This document shows, piece after piece, positions 1 through 6,841 of a stretch of DNA of 64,000 nt (its first letter is position 1; every line of letters starts with the position of its first letter). Position numbers and translations under genes: made by a program. This stretch comes from an uncultured Candidatus Saccharibacteria bacterium (GTDB taxonomy: Bacteria; Patescibacteriota; Saccharimonadia; Saccharimonadales; Saccharimonadaceae). The notes under the pieces are model-generated. The model did not search any database and had not been told where the DNA came from. It was given only the letters and a program-made list of their open reading frames with translations. The stretch covers positions 1 to 64,000 of the forward strand of contig CAQRDK010000001.1 of the NCBI GenBank assembly GCA_948868795.1. Direction: 5' to 3'.

Positions 1-91
1 TCTATAATGTAGATAACTACTTATTCTGCTGTTCTGGTTTGTTACAGTAAACCCTACGGTTCGGGGGCTTTGCCGTGGGAGAAAAGTGTGG

Positions 92-150
92 TAAAATTAG
101 GGCATTGAGGGCGACCTATTGTTGTAAACAGTAGGCTAAGCCCTCTTTTT
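92..150 (+). ncRNA. Short hairpin transcript or isolated terminator
   Basis: An extended -10 box (TGTGG then TAAAAT at 92-97) is followed within 10 bases by a strong hairpin. The outer arms GAGGGC/GCCCTC lie at 107-112 and 140-145, an inner CCTATTG/CAGTAGG stem sits between them, and five T residues follow. This would give an RNA of about 50 bases that is almost all terminator. It could be a small RNA, or the end of a transcript entering from the left edge. No open reading frame fits. Confidence 0.35.
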
Positions 151-165
151 GTTGCTAAATGACAG

Positions 166-187
166 GAGCCGCCCTTTCGGGCGGCTC
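166..187 (-). terminator. Hairpin terminator of the 197-850 gene
   Basis: Perfect 9-bp stem GAGCCGCCC/GGGCGGCTC with a 4-base loop, just past the stop codon of the leftward gene. The T-tract on that strand is weak. Confidence 0.6.
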
Positions 188-196
188 GAGGCTGGG

Positions 197-850
197 TTAG
201 ATTTTGCGCATGGTAATCTCGTCGAAGTTGGGTTCGTAGGTCGGGGCGACGATGCGGTCGGGGTCGGCGGTGCAGAGGAGCTGCTCAAGAGCGCAGATGG
301 CCTGCCAGGCACACCATTTGTCCTCCGGGCCGGTGGCGCCGCTGACGGCGACATAGACACGGAGCCAGGGCTGTTCGCCCTCGGCCAGCTGGTCGTCGGC
401 GATGATGCCATGTTCATCCTCGGGAGGATAGAGATCGAAGCACACAGCTCCGCGTCCGCTGACGCGACCGTCGGTCTCGCACTCTTTCGGCATGTCGTCG
501 GAGTAGCGGCCGTAGCCGTGGACCATGGCGTAGGCGCATCCCTCCAGCTTCAGCATGGCGTAGCCGGCACAGGCGACTTCGCGGCGCTCGGGGTCGCCGC
601 GCCAACCAGCGGAGCGGGTTTTCGGGCCGCCGGGGACGACGCTGTAGATCAGGTCGACGTCGACGTTCGGGTCGTTATCGACGCTGCCGACATTGTATCC
701 GCCGAGCCAGCGGGCGATGGACGGGGATTTGCCGATATAGCGGAGGGCGATAGCACCCTCGTCGAAGTCGGCGATTTGGCTGGCGGCGTAGCGGATGGTC
801 TGGATGATGGTGTCGTTGAACTCTTGGAAATCAAACTGCATGCGAGGCAT
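197..850 (-). CDS. Unknown protein of 217 residues, promoter-cassette family
   Basis: I do not recognise a family. The start at 850 (MPRMQFDF) is chosen over the longer frame because AGGAGG lies 8 bases before it. There is no signal peptide or membrane helix; the protein is acidic and probably cytoplasmic. The C-terminal third (VYVAVSG, then an Ala-rich helix) resembles the end of the unknown protein at 46829-47338 (LYIAVAG, then an Ala-rich helix), so the two may be distant paralogues. Both are driven by the same promoter cassette. The leader is about 90 bases. The start and transcription unit are well supported; the function is unknown. Confidence 0.7.
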   Translation of the reverse strand: MPRMQFDFQEFNDTIIQTIRYAASQIADFDEGAIALRYIGKSPSIARWLGGYNVGSVDNDPNVDVDLIYSVVPGGPKTRSAGWRGDPERREVACAGYAMLKLEGCAYAMVHGYGRYSDDMPKECETDGRVSGRGAVCFDLYPPEDEHGIIADDQLAEGEQPWLRVYVAVSGATGPEDKWCAWQAICALEQLLCTADPDRIVAPTYEPNFDEITMRKI

Positions 851-949
851 AATTGATGCCTCCTTTCTAAGATGTAGGGCGATTCGACTAAATGATAGAC
901 GTTTTAGCAAAAACTAACCAATTAGAAAAGAACGCCCCCGTATCCTTCT

Positions 950-978
950 ATTGTAGCACAGATAATGATTTTTGTCAA
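950..978 (-). promoter_or_regulatory. Promoter cassette copy 1
   Basis: Read leftward: TTGACA (973-978), 17-bp spacer, TACAAT (950-955) with the extended -10 CTGTGC. The initially transcribed bases AGAAGGATA are shared with copies at 3977, 6586 and 47528. Confidence 0.85.
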
Positions 979-1041
979 GAGAGGGGTGGATTTTGGGAGG
1001 GTGGAGTGGTAAAATTAAGTTAAAATAAATGGAGGAAAACG

Positions 1042-1620
1042 ATGAAAGATACAAAGAAAACGGTAGCGCTGGTGATTGCGGTGGTGGCGATTGTGCTGCT
1101 CGGGGTGCTAGGGGTGGTGGCGCTGAACGAGGGGAATTCGGAGCAGAAAGTCGACGATACGGCGAAGGAAGAGGCGCCGAAGGGTAAGTGTGAGATTGAC
1201 GAGTGTATGGCGCTGCTCACGCCGGAGATGACCGTCGCGGAGGCGAATGAGGTGATTGGTTTCGAGGGCGAGAAGGATGAGACGGGGGAGAAATATACCT
1301 GGCAGCTGACGTCGAAATCGAAGATCGCAATCGAATATAAGGAGAAGCTCGGGACAATTACGGCGAGCTACAATAAAGATGAGATTAAGGATATTGCGGT
1401 GAAGATGTCGGTCGGGTATGAGTTGCAGAATTTGCTGCGGGACGGGACATCTTATACTTATAAGGAGACGGTCGAGAAGTTCGGCGGGGTCGAGGGGCAT
1501 CTCGCGACGAAGGCACCGACGTTCGAGCGGTATATTTGGGTAAATAATGACGGGATTACTTTTGGCGCGACGTTTTCGGATAGCATCGACGGGAAGACTT
1601 CGATCATCTCGATTCGATAA
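1042..1620 (+). CDS. Membrane-anchored extracytoplasmic protein with two BLIP/BamE-like repeats
   Basis: 192 residues. A short basic start is followed by one hydrophobic helix (about residues 7-28), then a soluble outer domain. Two segments (about 55-115 and 120-190) each start with a helix-like stretch, followed by W- and Y-containing strands, in the style of the small alpha/beta repeats of BLIP/DUF3862/BamE-like proteins. The repeat assignment is from pattern only. AGGA before ATG supports the start, and TGGTAAAAT (-10 about 1007-1012) is the likely promoter. It converges on nusG across a shared terminator. The role is unknown; a lipid-free membrane-tethered envelope protein is likely. Confidence 0.65.
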   Translation: MKDTKKTVALVIAVVAIVLLGVLGVVALNEGNSEQKVDDTAKEEAPKGKCEIDECMALLTPEMTVAEANEVIGFEGEKDETGEKYTWQLTSKSKIAIEYKEKLGTITASYNKDEIKDIAVKMSVGYELQNLLRDGTSYTYKETVEKFGGVEGHLATKAPTFERYIWVNNDGITFGATFSDSIDGKTSIISIR

Positions 1621-1630
1621 GGTAGACACG

Positions 1631-1662
1631 AAAAAGCCACCTCTTTTCTGAGGCGGCTTTTT
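1631..1662. terminator. Bidirectional terminator between 1042-1620 and nusG
   Basis: Hairpin with arms AAAAAGCC.CCTC and GAGG.GGCTTTTT, A-tract on one side and T-tract on the other, so it can end transcription from both converging genes. Confidence 0.85.
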
Positions 1663-1671
1663 CGTAGGCTG

Positions 1672-2220
1672 TTATTGGAGCTTTTTGACCTGGAGAGCGT
1701 CAAGCTCGACAGGAGTTTCGCGGCCAAACATGGAAACCATGACTTTGATCTTCCCTTTTTGGGAGTCGATTTCGGCGACGGCGCCTTCGAAGCCCTTGAA
1801 CGGACCGTCGATAATGGAGATGACTTCGCCCATTTCGTAGTTGATGTTGTATTTTGGATCTTCAACGCCCATGCGTTTCTTGATTTTTTGGATTTCTTTC
1901 TCGGAAACTGGGGTCGGCTGGGTGCCGTTGCCGATGAAGCCGGTCACGCCGGGGGTGTTGCGGACGATGTACCAGGTTTCGTCGGAGAGGCACATCTCGA
2001 TCAGGACGTAGCCCTGGAAGATTTTGCGGTCGACGACTTTGCGCTTGCCGTTTTTGATTTTGATGCTTTTTTCTTTCGGGACGATGGCGTCGAAGATTTT
2101 GCCGTCGAGTTCGTGGGCGTCAATGCGTTCCTTGAGGCCGCTGGCGACCTTGTCTTCGTAGCCGCTGTAGGTGCTGATTGCGTACCACGCGCGGGTGTCA
2201 TCATAACGGTTTACTGCCAT
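1672..2220 (-). CDS. nusG: Transcription termination/antitermination protein NusG
   Basis: 182 residues, the normal length. The N-terminal NGN domain (WYAISTYSGYEDKVASGL, then FQGYVLIEM and WYIVRNTPGVTGFIG) binds RNA polymerase. The C-terminal KOW domain (about 125-182, VISIIDGPFKGFEGAVAEID) binds S10 or Rho. It lies directly downstream of secE, the classic secE-nusG pair. The usual next genes, rplK and rplA, are not here; the gene converges on an unrelated gene instead. The assignment is secure. Confidence 0.97.
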   Translation of the reverse strand: MAVNRYDDTRAWYAISTYSGYEDKVASGLKERIDAHELDGKIFDAIVPKEKSIKIKNGKRKVVDRKIFQGYVLIEMCLSDETWYIVRNTPGVTGFIGNGTQPTPVSEKEIQKIKKRMGVEDPKYNINYEMGEVISIIDGPFKGFEGAVAEIDSQKGKIKVMVSMFGRETPVELDALQVKKLQ

Positions 2221-2295
2221 AATTTTTCTCCTTTTGATTATTTAAGTGTGATTTTGCGCTAGATTAGACGCTCGGTTCGGGCGTTTGGCGCGTGG

Positions 2296-2775
2296 TTATT
2301 TGATAATAAGGCCGAAAAGCCAAGTGAAGAAGCTGTCCAAGAGGACGATGAAGACCATGAAAGCGATACAGTAGGCAAGGACGGCGCCGGTCATTTTCCA
2401 GGTGGCTTTGCGGTTTGGCCAGCGGACGCGGCGGATTTCGCGCCAAGAGTCGCGAATGTAGCGACCGAGGGCGACGAAGGGGCGCGCGAGAATAAAGACT
2501 TCTTTCAGAGGTTTTTCCTCGCTGGATTTTTTAGCCTTTTTCGCATTTTTGGCATTTTTGGCGGCGGATTTCGCGGCTTTTTGGTCGAGTTTGGCCGGTT
2601 TTTGGCTGGTTTTGGCTGGTTTTTGATCAGATTTTGCGGTTTCGACGGGGGCTTTGGCTTCTGCGGAAGGTTTGGCGGTGATTTTGGTGATGTGTTTGTT
2701 CTTTTCCTTGTTTTCCGAGCCAGCGGCACGCCCGAGGGCGGCTTTGGCGGCGGATTTGGTGGACTTGTGCGACAT
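2296..2775 (-). CDS. secE: Preprotein translocase subunit SecE with long Lys/Ala-rich N-terminal extension
   Basis: 159 residues, about twice the length of a minimal single-helix SecE. The conserved SecE core is at the C-terminus: an amphipathic segment (WREIRRVRWPNRKATW) and one membrane helix (about 132-156). It stabilises SecY in the SecYEG channel. Residues 1-95 are low-complexity Lys/Ala/Ser/Pro, highly basic, and likely disordered in the cytoplasm. Similar basic tails occur on the proteins at 11161 and 22701. secE precedes nusG with a 75-base gap. Confidence 0.92.
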   Translation of the reverse strand: MSHKSTKSAAKAALGRAAGSENKEKNKHITKITAKPSAEAKAPVETAKSDQKPAKTSQKPAKLDQKAAKSAAKNAKNAKKAKKSSEEKPLKEVFILARPFVALGRYIRDSWREIRRVRWPNRKATWKMTGAVLAYCIAFMVFIVLLDSFFTWLFGLIIK

Positions 2776-2869
2776 GGTTTCCTTTCTCTATCGTCTGGCG
2801 AGGCTTCTTAAGTAGAGCGGCGCGGGTTGTTGCGACTAGGCGTCGTAACGGCTTTGCGTTGGCTCTAAC

Positions 2870-2930
2870 AAAAAAAGTCTGATACCAGACTTGTCAATAG
2901 TATTGTAGCATAGATTGTCAACATTAGCAA
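2870..2930 (-). promoter_or_regulatory. secE-nusG promoter followed at once by a terminator-like hairpin
   Basis: Read leftward: TTGCTA (2925-2930), 17 bp, TACAAT (2902-2907) with TATGC extension. Transcription should start near 2895. The first 25 bases then fold as AGTCTG/CAGACT with a T7 run, which is the shape of an intrinsic terminator. This could be a leader attenuator or a 5' stabilising hairpin. Confidence 0.6.
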
Positions 2931-2964
2931 TAGCTAATGTTGCTGGCGGGTGTCGTCTCGGGAG

Positions 2965-2997
2965 AAAAACCGCCGCTTCTTCGGGAAGCGACGGTTT
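2965..2997 (-). terminator. Terminator of the 3039-3833 gene
   Basis: Read leftward: AAACCGtCGCTTC and GAAGCGgCGG arms around a short loop, then TTTTT. It lies 40 bases past the stop codon. Confidence 0.8.
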
Positions 2998-3038
2998 CGC
3001 ATTGCTGGGGTGGCTCGTCGGTGGAGTGCCCTTCTTGA

Positions 3039-3833
3039 TTAGGGGTGGTATTGCTCGTGGTAGGCGCGGAAATTGGTCAGGATGTAGGCCAGGAAGAGGA
3101 TGGCGAAAAGCCCTTCAATCTTCCAAAAGACGGCTTTGATGATTCCGGCCGCCGGGATGCAGAAGAAGCAGGTGAGATAGGTCGCCATATAGAAGAGGGA
3201 GCGGGCGCTGGAATTGAGGTGCGGACGCTGCGGAATGACGGCGGCGATTTCGGGGAGGTCGATGCTGTGGAGGGCGGTTCTGGCGAGATCCAGGGCGGCT
3301 TCGACTTTTAGCCGCTCGAAGAATTGCGGGAGAGTGAGGGGTTCAGGCCAAGCGTCGACGATGCCGAGGAAGATGTCGTTGACGCCCTCGATACAGCCAG
3401 CGATGACATTGTGTATGACGACGTAGCCGATGGGCGCGATGATGAGGAGGGAGATGAGTATGAGCGGGAAATTGGCGGGGTTCCGGACGTCGGCGATGAA
3501 GTCCAATAGGCGGAAAACCAGGCTGGAGGCGTAGACCGTGGCGAGGGTGAGGTTCATCCAGGCGACGATGCGTGCGATGCGGCTGCGGAGAGGCGGTCGG
3601 TCGGTGATGACGATGGTGCCGACGGGTGGATTGTTCAGAAACGGGTCGATCTGCGGGCGGTCTTCGCTGCTGTTGTTATTTTCGCTGTCGGGGGGGGGTA
3701 TAACTGGGCTGGACTTGGTCGGTCCGGGGCGTTTCGGTGGTTTCGGCGACTGGGGCGGAGTGTTGGGCTGGGCGCTATGAAGCGTGCCGTTCAGCTTGAA
3801 GTCGCCGGCGCCGAAGGGGTTAGGCTGGTTCAC
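3039..3833 (-). CDS. Multi-pass membrane protein with proline-rich cytoplasmic N-terminus
   Basis: 264 residues, GTG start with AAGGAGG 7 bases upstream. Residues 1-75 are Pro/Asn-rich with no predicted structure. There are then about four hydrophobic segments (near 90-110, 122-145, 212-235 and 238-255) with a soluble stretch between the second and third. I do not recognise the family. It is one of four genes with the shared promoter cassette (copy 2), and has a leader of about 137 bases. It is a single-gene unit with its own terminator. The function is unknown. Confidence 0.7.
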   Translation of the reverse strand: MNQPNPFGAGDFKLNGTLHSAQPNTPPQSPKPPKRPGPTKSSPVIPPPDSENNNSSEDRPQIDPFLNNPPVGTIVITDRPPLRSRIARIVAWMNLTLATVYASSLVFRLLDFIADVRNPANFPLILISLLIIAPIGYVVIHNVIAGCIEGVNDIFLGIVDAWPEPLTLPQFFERLKVEAALDLARTALHSIDLPEIAAVIPQRPHLNSSARSLFYMATYLTCFFCIPAAGIIKAVFWKIEGLFAILFLAYILTNFRAYHEQYHP

Positions 3834-3976
3834 GAAAATACCTCCTTGTTCTCTGTTGCTGTGCTCGCCTCTGTTTTGGTAAGTGATGATCTTTTGACAG
3901 GGGTGAAGCTAGCAATGCGATGGTAATGATGCGTGGCTCGGGCGAGATTTGAGCCAAAAAGATGCCCTATCTTTCT

Positions 3977-4005
3977 ATTGTAGCACAGATGGGTGTTTTT
4001 GTCAA
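3977..4005 (-). promoter_or_regulatory. Promoter cassette copy 2
   Basis: Read leftward: TTGACA (4000-4005), 17 bp, TACAAT (3977-3982), preceded by ATCTGTGC and followed by AGAAAGATAGGG. Confidence 0.85.
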
Positions 4006-4012
4006 GATATGG

Positions 4013-4735
4013 TTATGGTTTTAGGGCTGGGGTTTGGAAGGGGCTGGCAATAAGCGGATTGAAATACGGGAGGTCGAGGACTTCTTCGACGGATTTGCCC
4101 ATTTTTTGTTCGATTTTGGCTTTCAGCTTGTAGATTTCTTCGAGGCGGTGGGCGGTATGCTCGGAGGAGCCGTAGCGGATGATGACGTCGATGAGGCGAC
4201 CTTCGAGCGGGAGGACTTTGTCGTTGCAATAGAGATCGCAGAGCGCGGCGAGGTCTTCGTAGAGGGTGTTCTCGTGGTTTTTGATGTAGTCTTGGAGAAA
4301 CTCGTCGGCGGGGCGGAAGCCGGAAATCATTTCACATTCGCGGTTGGTGAAGGAGTGGGTGAGGCAGACGCTGCAGAATTCGTCGGCGTAGCCGTGATCC
4401 TTGAGATAGCGGTAGCCGGTGATGGGGTGGTCGAGGAAGGGGCCGAGGCCTTTGCCGATATCGTGGAGGTAGCCGAGGGCGCGGGCGTGATCGGGGTCGA
4501 TGAGATTGGATGATTGATGGTTGGCGATTTGGTTCTCGCGGATGGCGGCGGCGAGTTTGCCGGCGCAGTCGCCAACGAGGACAGAGTGGTGAATCCAAGT
4601 GTCATGATGGCCATATTTGGCGGCTTCGCCACGGAGAGATTCGAGGAGGGCGAGAGCTTCTTGGCTGGTGAAGGATTTTTGGTTGGCTCGGGATGCTATG
4701 CGGGGTGTTTTATGGACGTTTTCGGCGGATTTCAT
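4013..4735 (-). CDS. HD-domain metal-dependent phosphohydrolase
   Basis: 240 residues. Metal-binding motifs of the HD superfamily are visible: H49-H50 (WIHHSVLVGD), the HD doublet at 91-92 (GYLHDIGKG), a downstream HPITGYRYLKDHG segment, and a late LCDLYCNDK stretch that supplies the final Asp. Such enzymes cleave phosphomonoesters, nucleotides or cyclic nucleotides; the substrate cannot be told from sequence. The gene appears leaderless: the -10 TACAAT (4742-4747) ends 6 bases before ATG, so transcription should start at the start codon. It is divergent from tRNA-Gln. Confidence 0.85.
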   Translation of the reverse strand: MKSAENVHKTPRIASRANQKSFTSQEALALLESLRGEAAKYGHHDTWIHHSVLVGDCAGKLAAAIRENQIANHQSSNLIDPDHARALGYLHDIGKGLGPFLDHPITGYRYLKDHGYADEFCSVCLTHSFTNRECEMISGFRPADEFLQDYIKNHENTLYEDLAALCDLYCNDKVLPLEGRLIDVIIRYGSSEHTAHRLEEIYKLKAKIEQKMGKSVEEVLDLPYFNPLIASPFQTPALKP

Positions 4736-4824
4736 GGCTTTATTGTAGCAAAAATGTTGGATTTTTGGAAGTTTGTGGTATAATGAGAGGAGCGAGAGCC
4801 TTTTGGCTTGCCGCGGCTAATCAT

Positions 4825-4899
4825 TGGGGATTCGCCAAGTGGTAAGGCAGTGGGTTCTGGTCCCACCATTCGGGGGTTCGAATCCCTCATCCCCAGCCA
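4825..4899 (+). tRNA. tRNA-Gln (CTG anticodon)
   Basis: Cloverleaf with 7-bp acceptor stem (TGGGGAT/ATCCCCA), the anticodon CTG in loop TTCTGGT, T-loop GGTTCGAAT, and encoded GCCA. Promoter TGTGG-TATAAT at 4779-4784 places the start about 34 bases upstream. The terminator follows at 4901. Confidence 0.97.
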
Positions 4900-5019
4900 G
4901 AGAAATAGCTCCACCTTCGGGTGGAGTTATTTCTCTGTGGTGGGTTAGATAGGTATTGGAGGGTAATTGGTTCGTTATCGAGCGAAGCGAGATTGACTTT
5001 CCCTCATCCCCAGCCAGAG
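4883..5019 (+). repeat. Direct repeat of the tRNA-Gln 3' end (4883-4902 and 5000-5019)
   Basis: The last 17 bases of the tRNA plus the next three recur exactly 117 bases downstream, 20 identical bases in all. Each copy is followed by a hairpin. Duplication of a tRNA 3' end is the usual scar of tyrosine-integrase insertion and excision, so this may be an old attachment-site remnant. Confidence 0.7.
4901..4935 (+). terminator. tRNA-Gln terminator
   Basis: Hairpin AGAAATA.CTCCACC / GGTGGAG.TATTTCT with a TTCG loop, directly after the tRNA. Confidence 0.75.
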
Positions 5020-5097
5020 CAGAAGTCCGAGCCGGAAGGTTCGGGATTTTGCTATGTCGGGTCGCATGGTCTTTTGTGAAAAGTATGTTATAATAGG

Positions 5098-5220
5098 AGT
5101 GTCTTAAGTTATTCAGAAGCAAGATAAAACCGGAGAGTTTTGTCTCAATATACCGTATATAGGGCATCGAGCCGGACAAGTATATTGTGACTTGCCTCTG
5201 AAGAACGACTTAAGACACCG
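5098..5220 (+). ncRNA. Structured RNA, possible 6S RNA
   Basis: A -10 box TATAAT (5089-5094) should start an RNA near 5099. The two ends pair over 11 bp (GTGTCTTAAGT with ACTTAAGACAC). Inside is a second stem (TCAGA.GCAAG with CTTGCCTCTGA), then an asymmetric opening holding a small hairpin (AAAAC/GTTTT), then a perfect 8-bp stem (CAATATAC/GTATATTG). A long rod with a central bubble is the architecture of 6S RNA, the RNA polymerase regulator, but it is shorter than the usual length. The end overlaps a GACACC/GGTGTC hairpin (5214-5234) that may be its terminator. There is no reading frame. RNA status is likely; the 6S identity is tentative. Confidence 0.5.
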
Positions 5221-5276
5221 TTTGCTCGGTGTCCTATTTCGTTTAAGGCAAGTACTAACTATAAAAAGGAGGCCTT

Positions 5277-5903
5277 ATGCCAAAAATTATTAGTATTAAC
5301 GGTGCGAAAGTGAAGCTCGGCGACGAAAGTGGAAAAGTGACAACGGTGCCGATTGCGGCGTTGACTTTTGCTGGCCCGAAGGTTGGTGATCAAGTTGAAG
5401 TATTTAAGGATGGTAGTGATGTGATTGTGAATAGGGCAAAGGCTCAGGGCGTCGCGATGCCGAAGGTGGGGGTTAACAAGAAAATCTTGGCGATTGGCGG
5501 CGGGGTGATCGCGGCAATAGCGGTGATTGTGGCAGCGATTTATTTCGTGCCGCGATGGTTGGATAAGGATTTGGGGACGGCGAGCTCGTATCCAGCATAT
5601 TATGCGAATTTGAAGGAAGAAAAGGAAGCATTTTCGAGGGCGCTTCAGGCTTGCAATAAGGCGGCAGCTGCGAAGTTGAAGTCGAATGGGGTGACGACGG
5701 AATATGAGTGGGATGATTTGGACACTATTCGTAAGGGGATTGATTCAGATGATGACGTTAATTATATTTATCTGTGGGATGTTAATCCGACGGGTGGCGA
5801 TACGGATTATAAATCTTACGGAAAGCGTGATTATGATTGCCGGACGAACATTGAGGGGACGAATGTGCTGAGCGTCAGTATTGTTTGGAACAGCAAGGAC
5901 TAG
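5277..5903 (+). CDS. Single-pass membrane protein with N-terminal small beta domain
   Basis: 208 residues, start supported by AAAGGAGG. Residues 1-52 look like a small SH3-like beta barrel (alternating hydrophobic strands, KVGDQVEVFKDGSDVIVN). One membrane helix lies at about 70-92. Residues 95-208 are outside, with only two Cys (about 125 and 187) that could form a disulfide. The order suggests a cytoplasmic beta domain and an outer domain, but I do not recognise the family. It lies alone behind the 6S-like RNA and ends at a hairpin terminator. Confidence 0.65.
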   Translation: MPKIISINGAKVKLGDESGKVTTVPIAALTFAGPKVGDQVEVFKDGSDVIVNRAKAQGVAMPKVGVNKKILAIGGGVIAAIAVIVAAIYFVPRWLDKDLGTASSYPAYYANLKEEKEAFSRALQACNKAAAAKLKSNGVTTEYEWDDLDTIRKGIDSDDDVNYIYLWDVNPTGGDTDYKSYGKRDYDCRTNIEGTNVLSVSIVWNSKD

Positions 5904-5962
5904 CAAAGTTTGTTGGTGTCGCAATTCTGTTGATTACTTGTTAGGTTGACGAAGCCTAAAAG

Positions 5963-5992
5963 AAGGCTCCGGCCGGATGGCGGGAGCCTTTT
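5963..5992 (+). terminator. Terminator of the 5277-5903 gene
   Basis: AAGGCTCC/GGAGCCTT stem followed by TT. Confidence 0.7.
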
Positions 5993-6054
5993 GCTGGGGA
6001 GCGCGTGTGAGATGCTAAGGAAAATAGGGAGATTGACTGTGCTGGGTGGTCGGT

Positions 6055-6543
6055 TTAGTCTTCGACCTCATCTTCGTCTTCGCGGATGGTGATGAGGTAG
6101 TCGACGCCTTCGGCAGTCGGCGGGTCGCTGGTGACGGCGCGGTGGATGCGGTAGCTATCCTCGTGGCTGTAGACGAACTTGCCTTCGACGTAGACGGCGA
6201 TGACGCTCTTGGCGCCGGCGTCATACATGGCCTTGACCTGGCGGTGCCGCTCGGAGTGAGCCGCGGAGATGTGGGCGGTCAGCATCGTGAGAACGTTGTG
6301 GCCGTCGGTGAAGGTTGCGCGGTAGGCGTTGTCGTGGTGGGTCGAAGTCTGGCTGACGTAGAGACGGACGGCATTGGTCTGCTCGGTGAGCTGATGGGCG
6401 ATTTCCTCTTTGAAACTGCCTTCGGTGCCGACGACGAGGATGCCGAGGGGCTGGGGTATCTCCGTGGTGATTTTCTGGAAGATGCGCTCAGGGGTGCTTA
6501 CCCGTCTAATCTCCCATGTACTTTTGATGGTGTTCTGGTCCAT
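6055..6543 (-). CDS. Unknown protein, possible degenerate P-loop kinase
   Basis: 162 residues from the ATG at 6543, which has GGGAGG upstream. The first strand and loop (ILVVGTEGSFKEEIAHQL) look like a worn Walker A motif (GxxGSxK). The later pattern (FTDGHNVLTMLT, then AMYDAGAKSVIAVYVEG) resembles the middle of small nucleotide or zeta-type kinases. This is pattern reading only; the active residues are not all present. The protein is soluble with an acidic tail. It is driven by promoter cassette copy 3 with a leader of about 35 bases, so it belongs to the co-regulated unknown group. Confidence 0.6.
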   Translation of the reverse strand: MDQNTIKSTWEIRRVSTPERIFQKITTEIPQPLGILVVGTEGSFKEEIAHQLTEQTNAVRLYVSQTSTHHDNAYRATFTDGHNVLTMLTAHISAAHSERHRQVKAMYDAGAKSVIAVYVEGKFVYSHEDSYRIHRAVTSDPPTAEGVDYLITIREDEDEVED

Positions 6544-6585
6544 ACAAAACCCTCCCGAAATGTAGATTTTGGGTACTATCTTTCT

Positions 6586-6614
6586 GTTGTAGCACAGATG
6601 GGTGGTTTTGTCAA
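6586..6614 (-). promoter_or_regulatory. Promoter cassette copy 3
   Basis: Read leftward: TTGACA (6609-6614), 17 bp, TACAAC (6586-6591), same flanks ATCTGTGC and AGAAAGATAG. It lies back to back with the rightward promoter at 6643. Confidence 0.85.
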
Positions 6615-6642
6615 GAAATAGGAAGAGAGGGAGCAGCGTATC

Positions 6643-6671
6643 TTGACAAAAATGGTAATGTGTGATACAAT
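6643..6671 (+). promoter_or_regulatory. Promoter for 6764-7821
   Basis: TTGACA (6643-6648), 17 bp, TACAAT (6666-6671) with TGTGA extension. Confidence 0.85.
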
Positions 6672-6763
6672 GGTAGTATAAGGGGTGATTGTGCCCTGGT
6701 ATTTTTGGTATTGGGCCGAAAAATGGCGCAAGTTCTTTCAAAAACTGGATAATCAAGGAGGAG

Positions 6764-6841
6764 ATGAAAAGACCGTGCCTGATACTGAAAATGACTGAAA
6801 CTGACCGAAAACGGCTGATGAAAGGAAAAGGTGAATTATGA
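6764..6841 (+). CDS. 25-residue leader peptide overlapping the next start
   Basis: A strong site (AGGAGG, 2 bases, ATG) opens a frame reading MKRPCLILKMTETDRKRLMK and five more residues. Its TGA (6839-6841) overlaps the ATG of the following gene in ATGA fashion, so translation of the surface protein is probably coupled to this leader. The peptide is basic and has no membrane helix. It may be a pure coupling device. Confidence 0.55.
   Translation: MKRPCLILKMTETDRKRLMKGKGEL

Noticed and set aside
149..856. 235-codon rightward frame opposite the 197-850 gene
   Set aside because: It has no ribosome site, and its composition is the mirror of the leftward gene, which has AGGAGG, a promoter and a terminator.
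4732..5179. Leftward open frames through tRNA-Gln (GMRDSNPRMVGPEPTALPLGE type)
   Set aside because: This peptide is the well-known false translation of the strand opposite a tRNA; the tRNA structure is clear.
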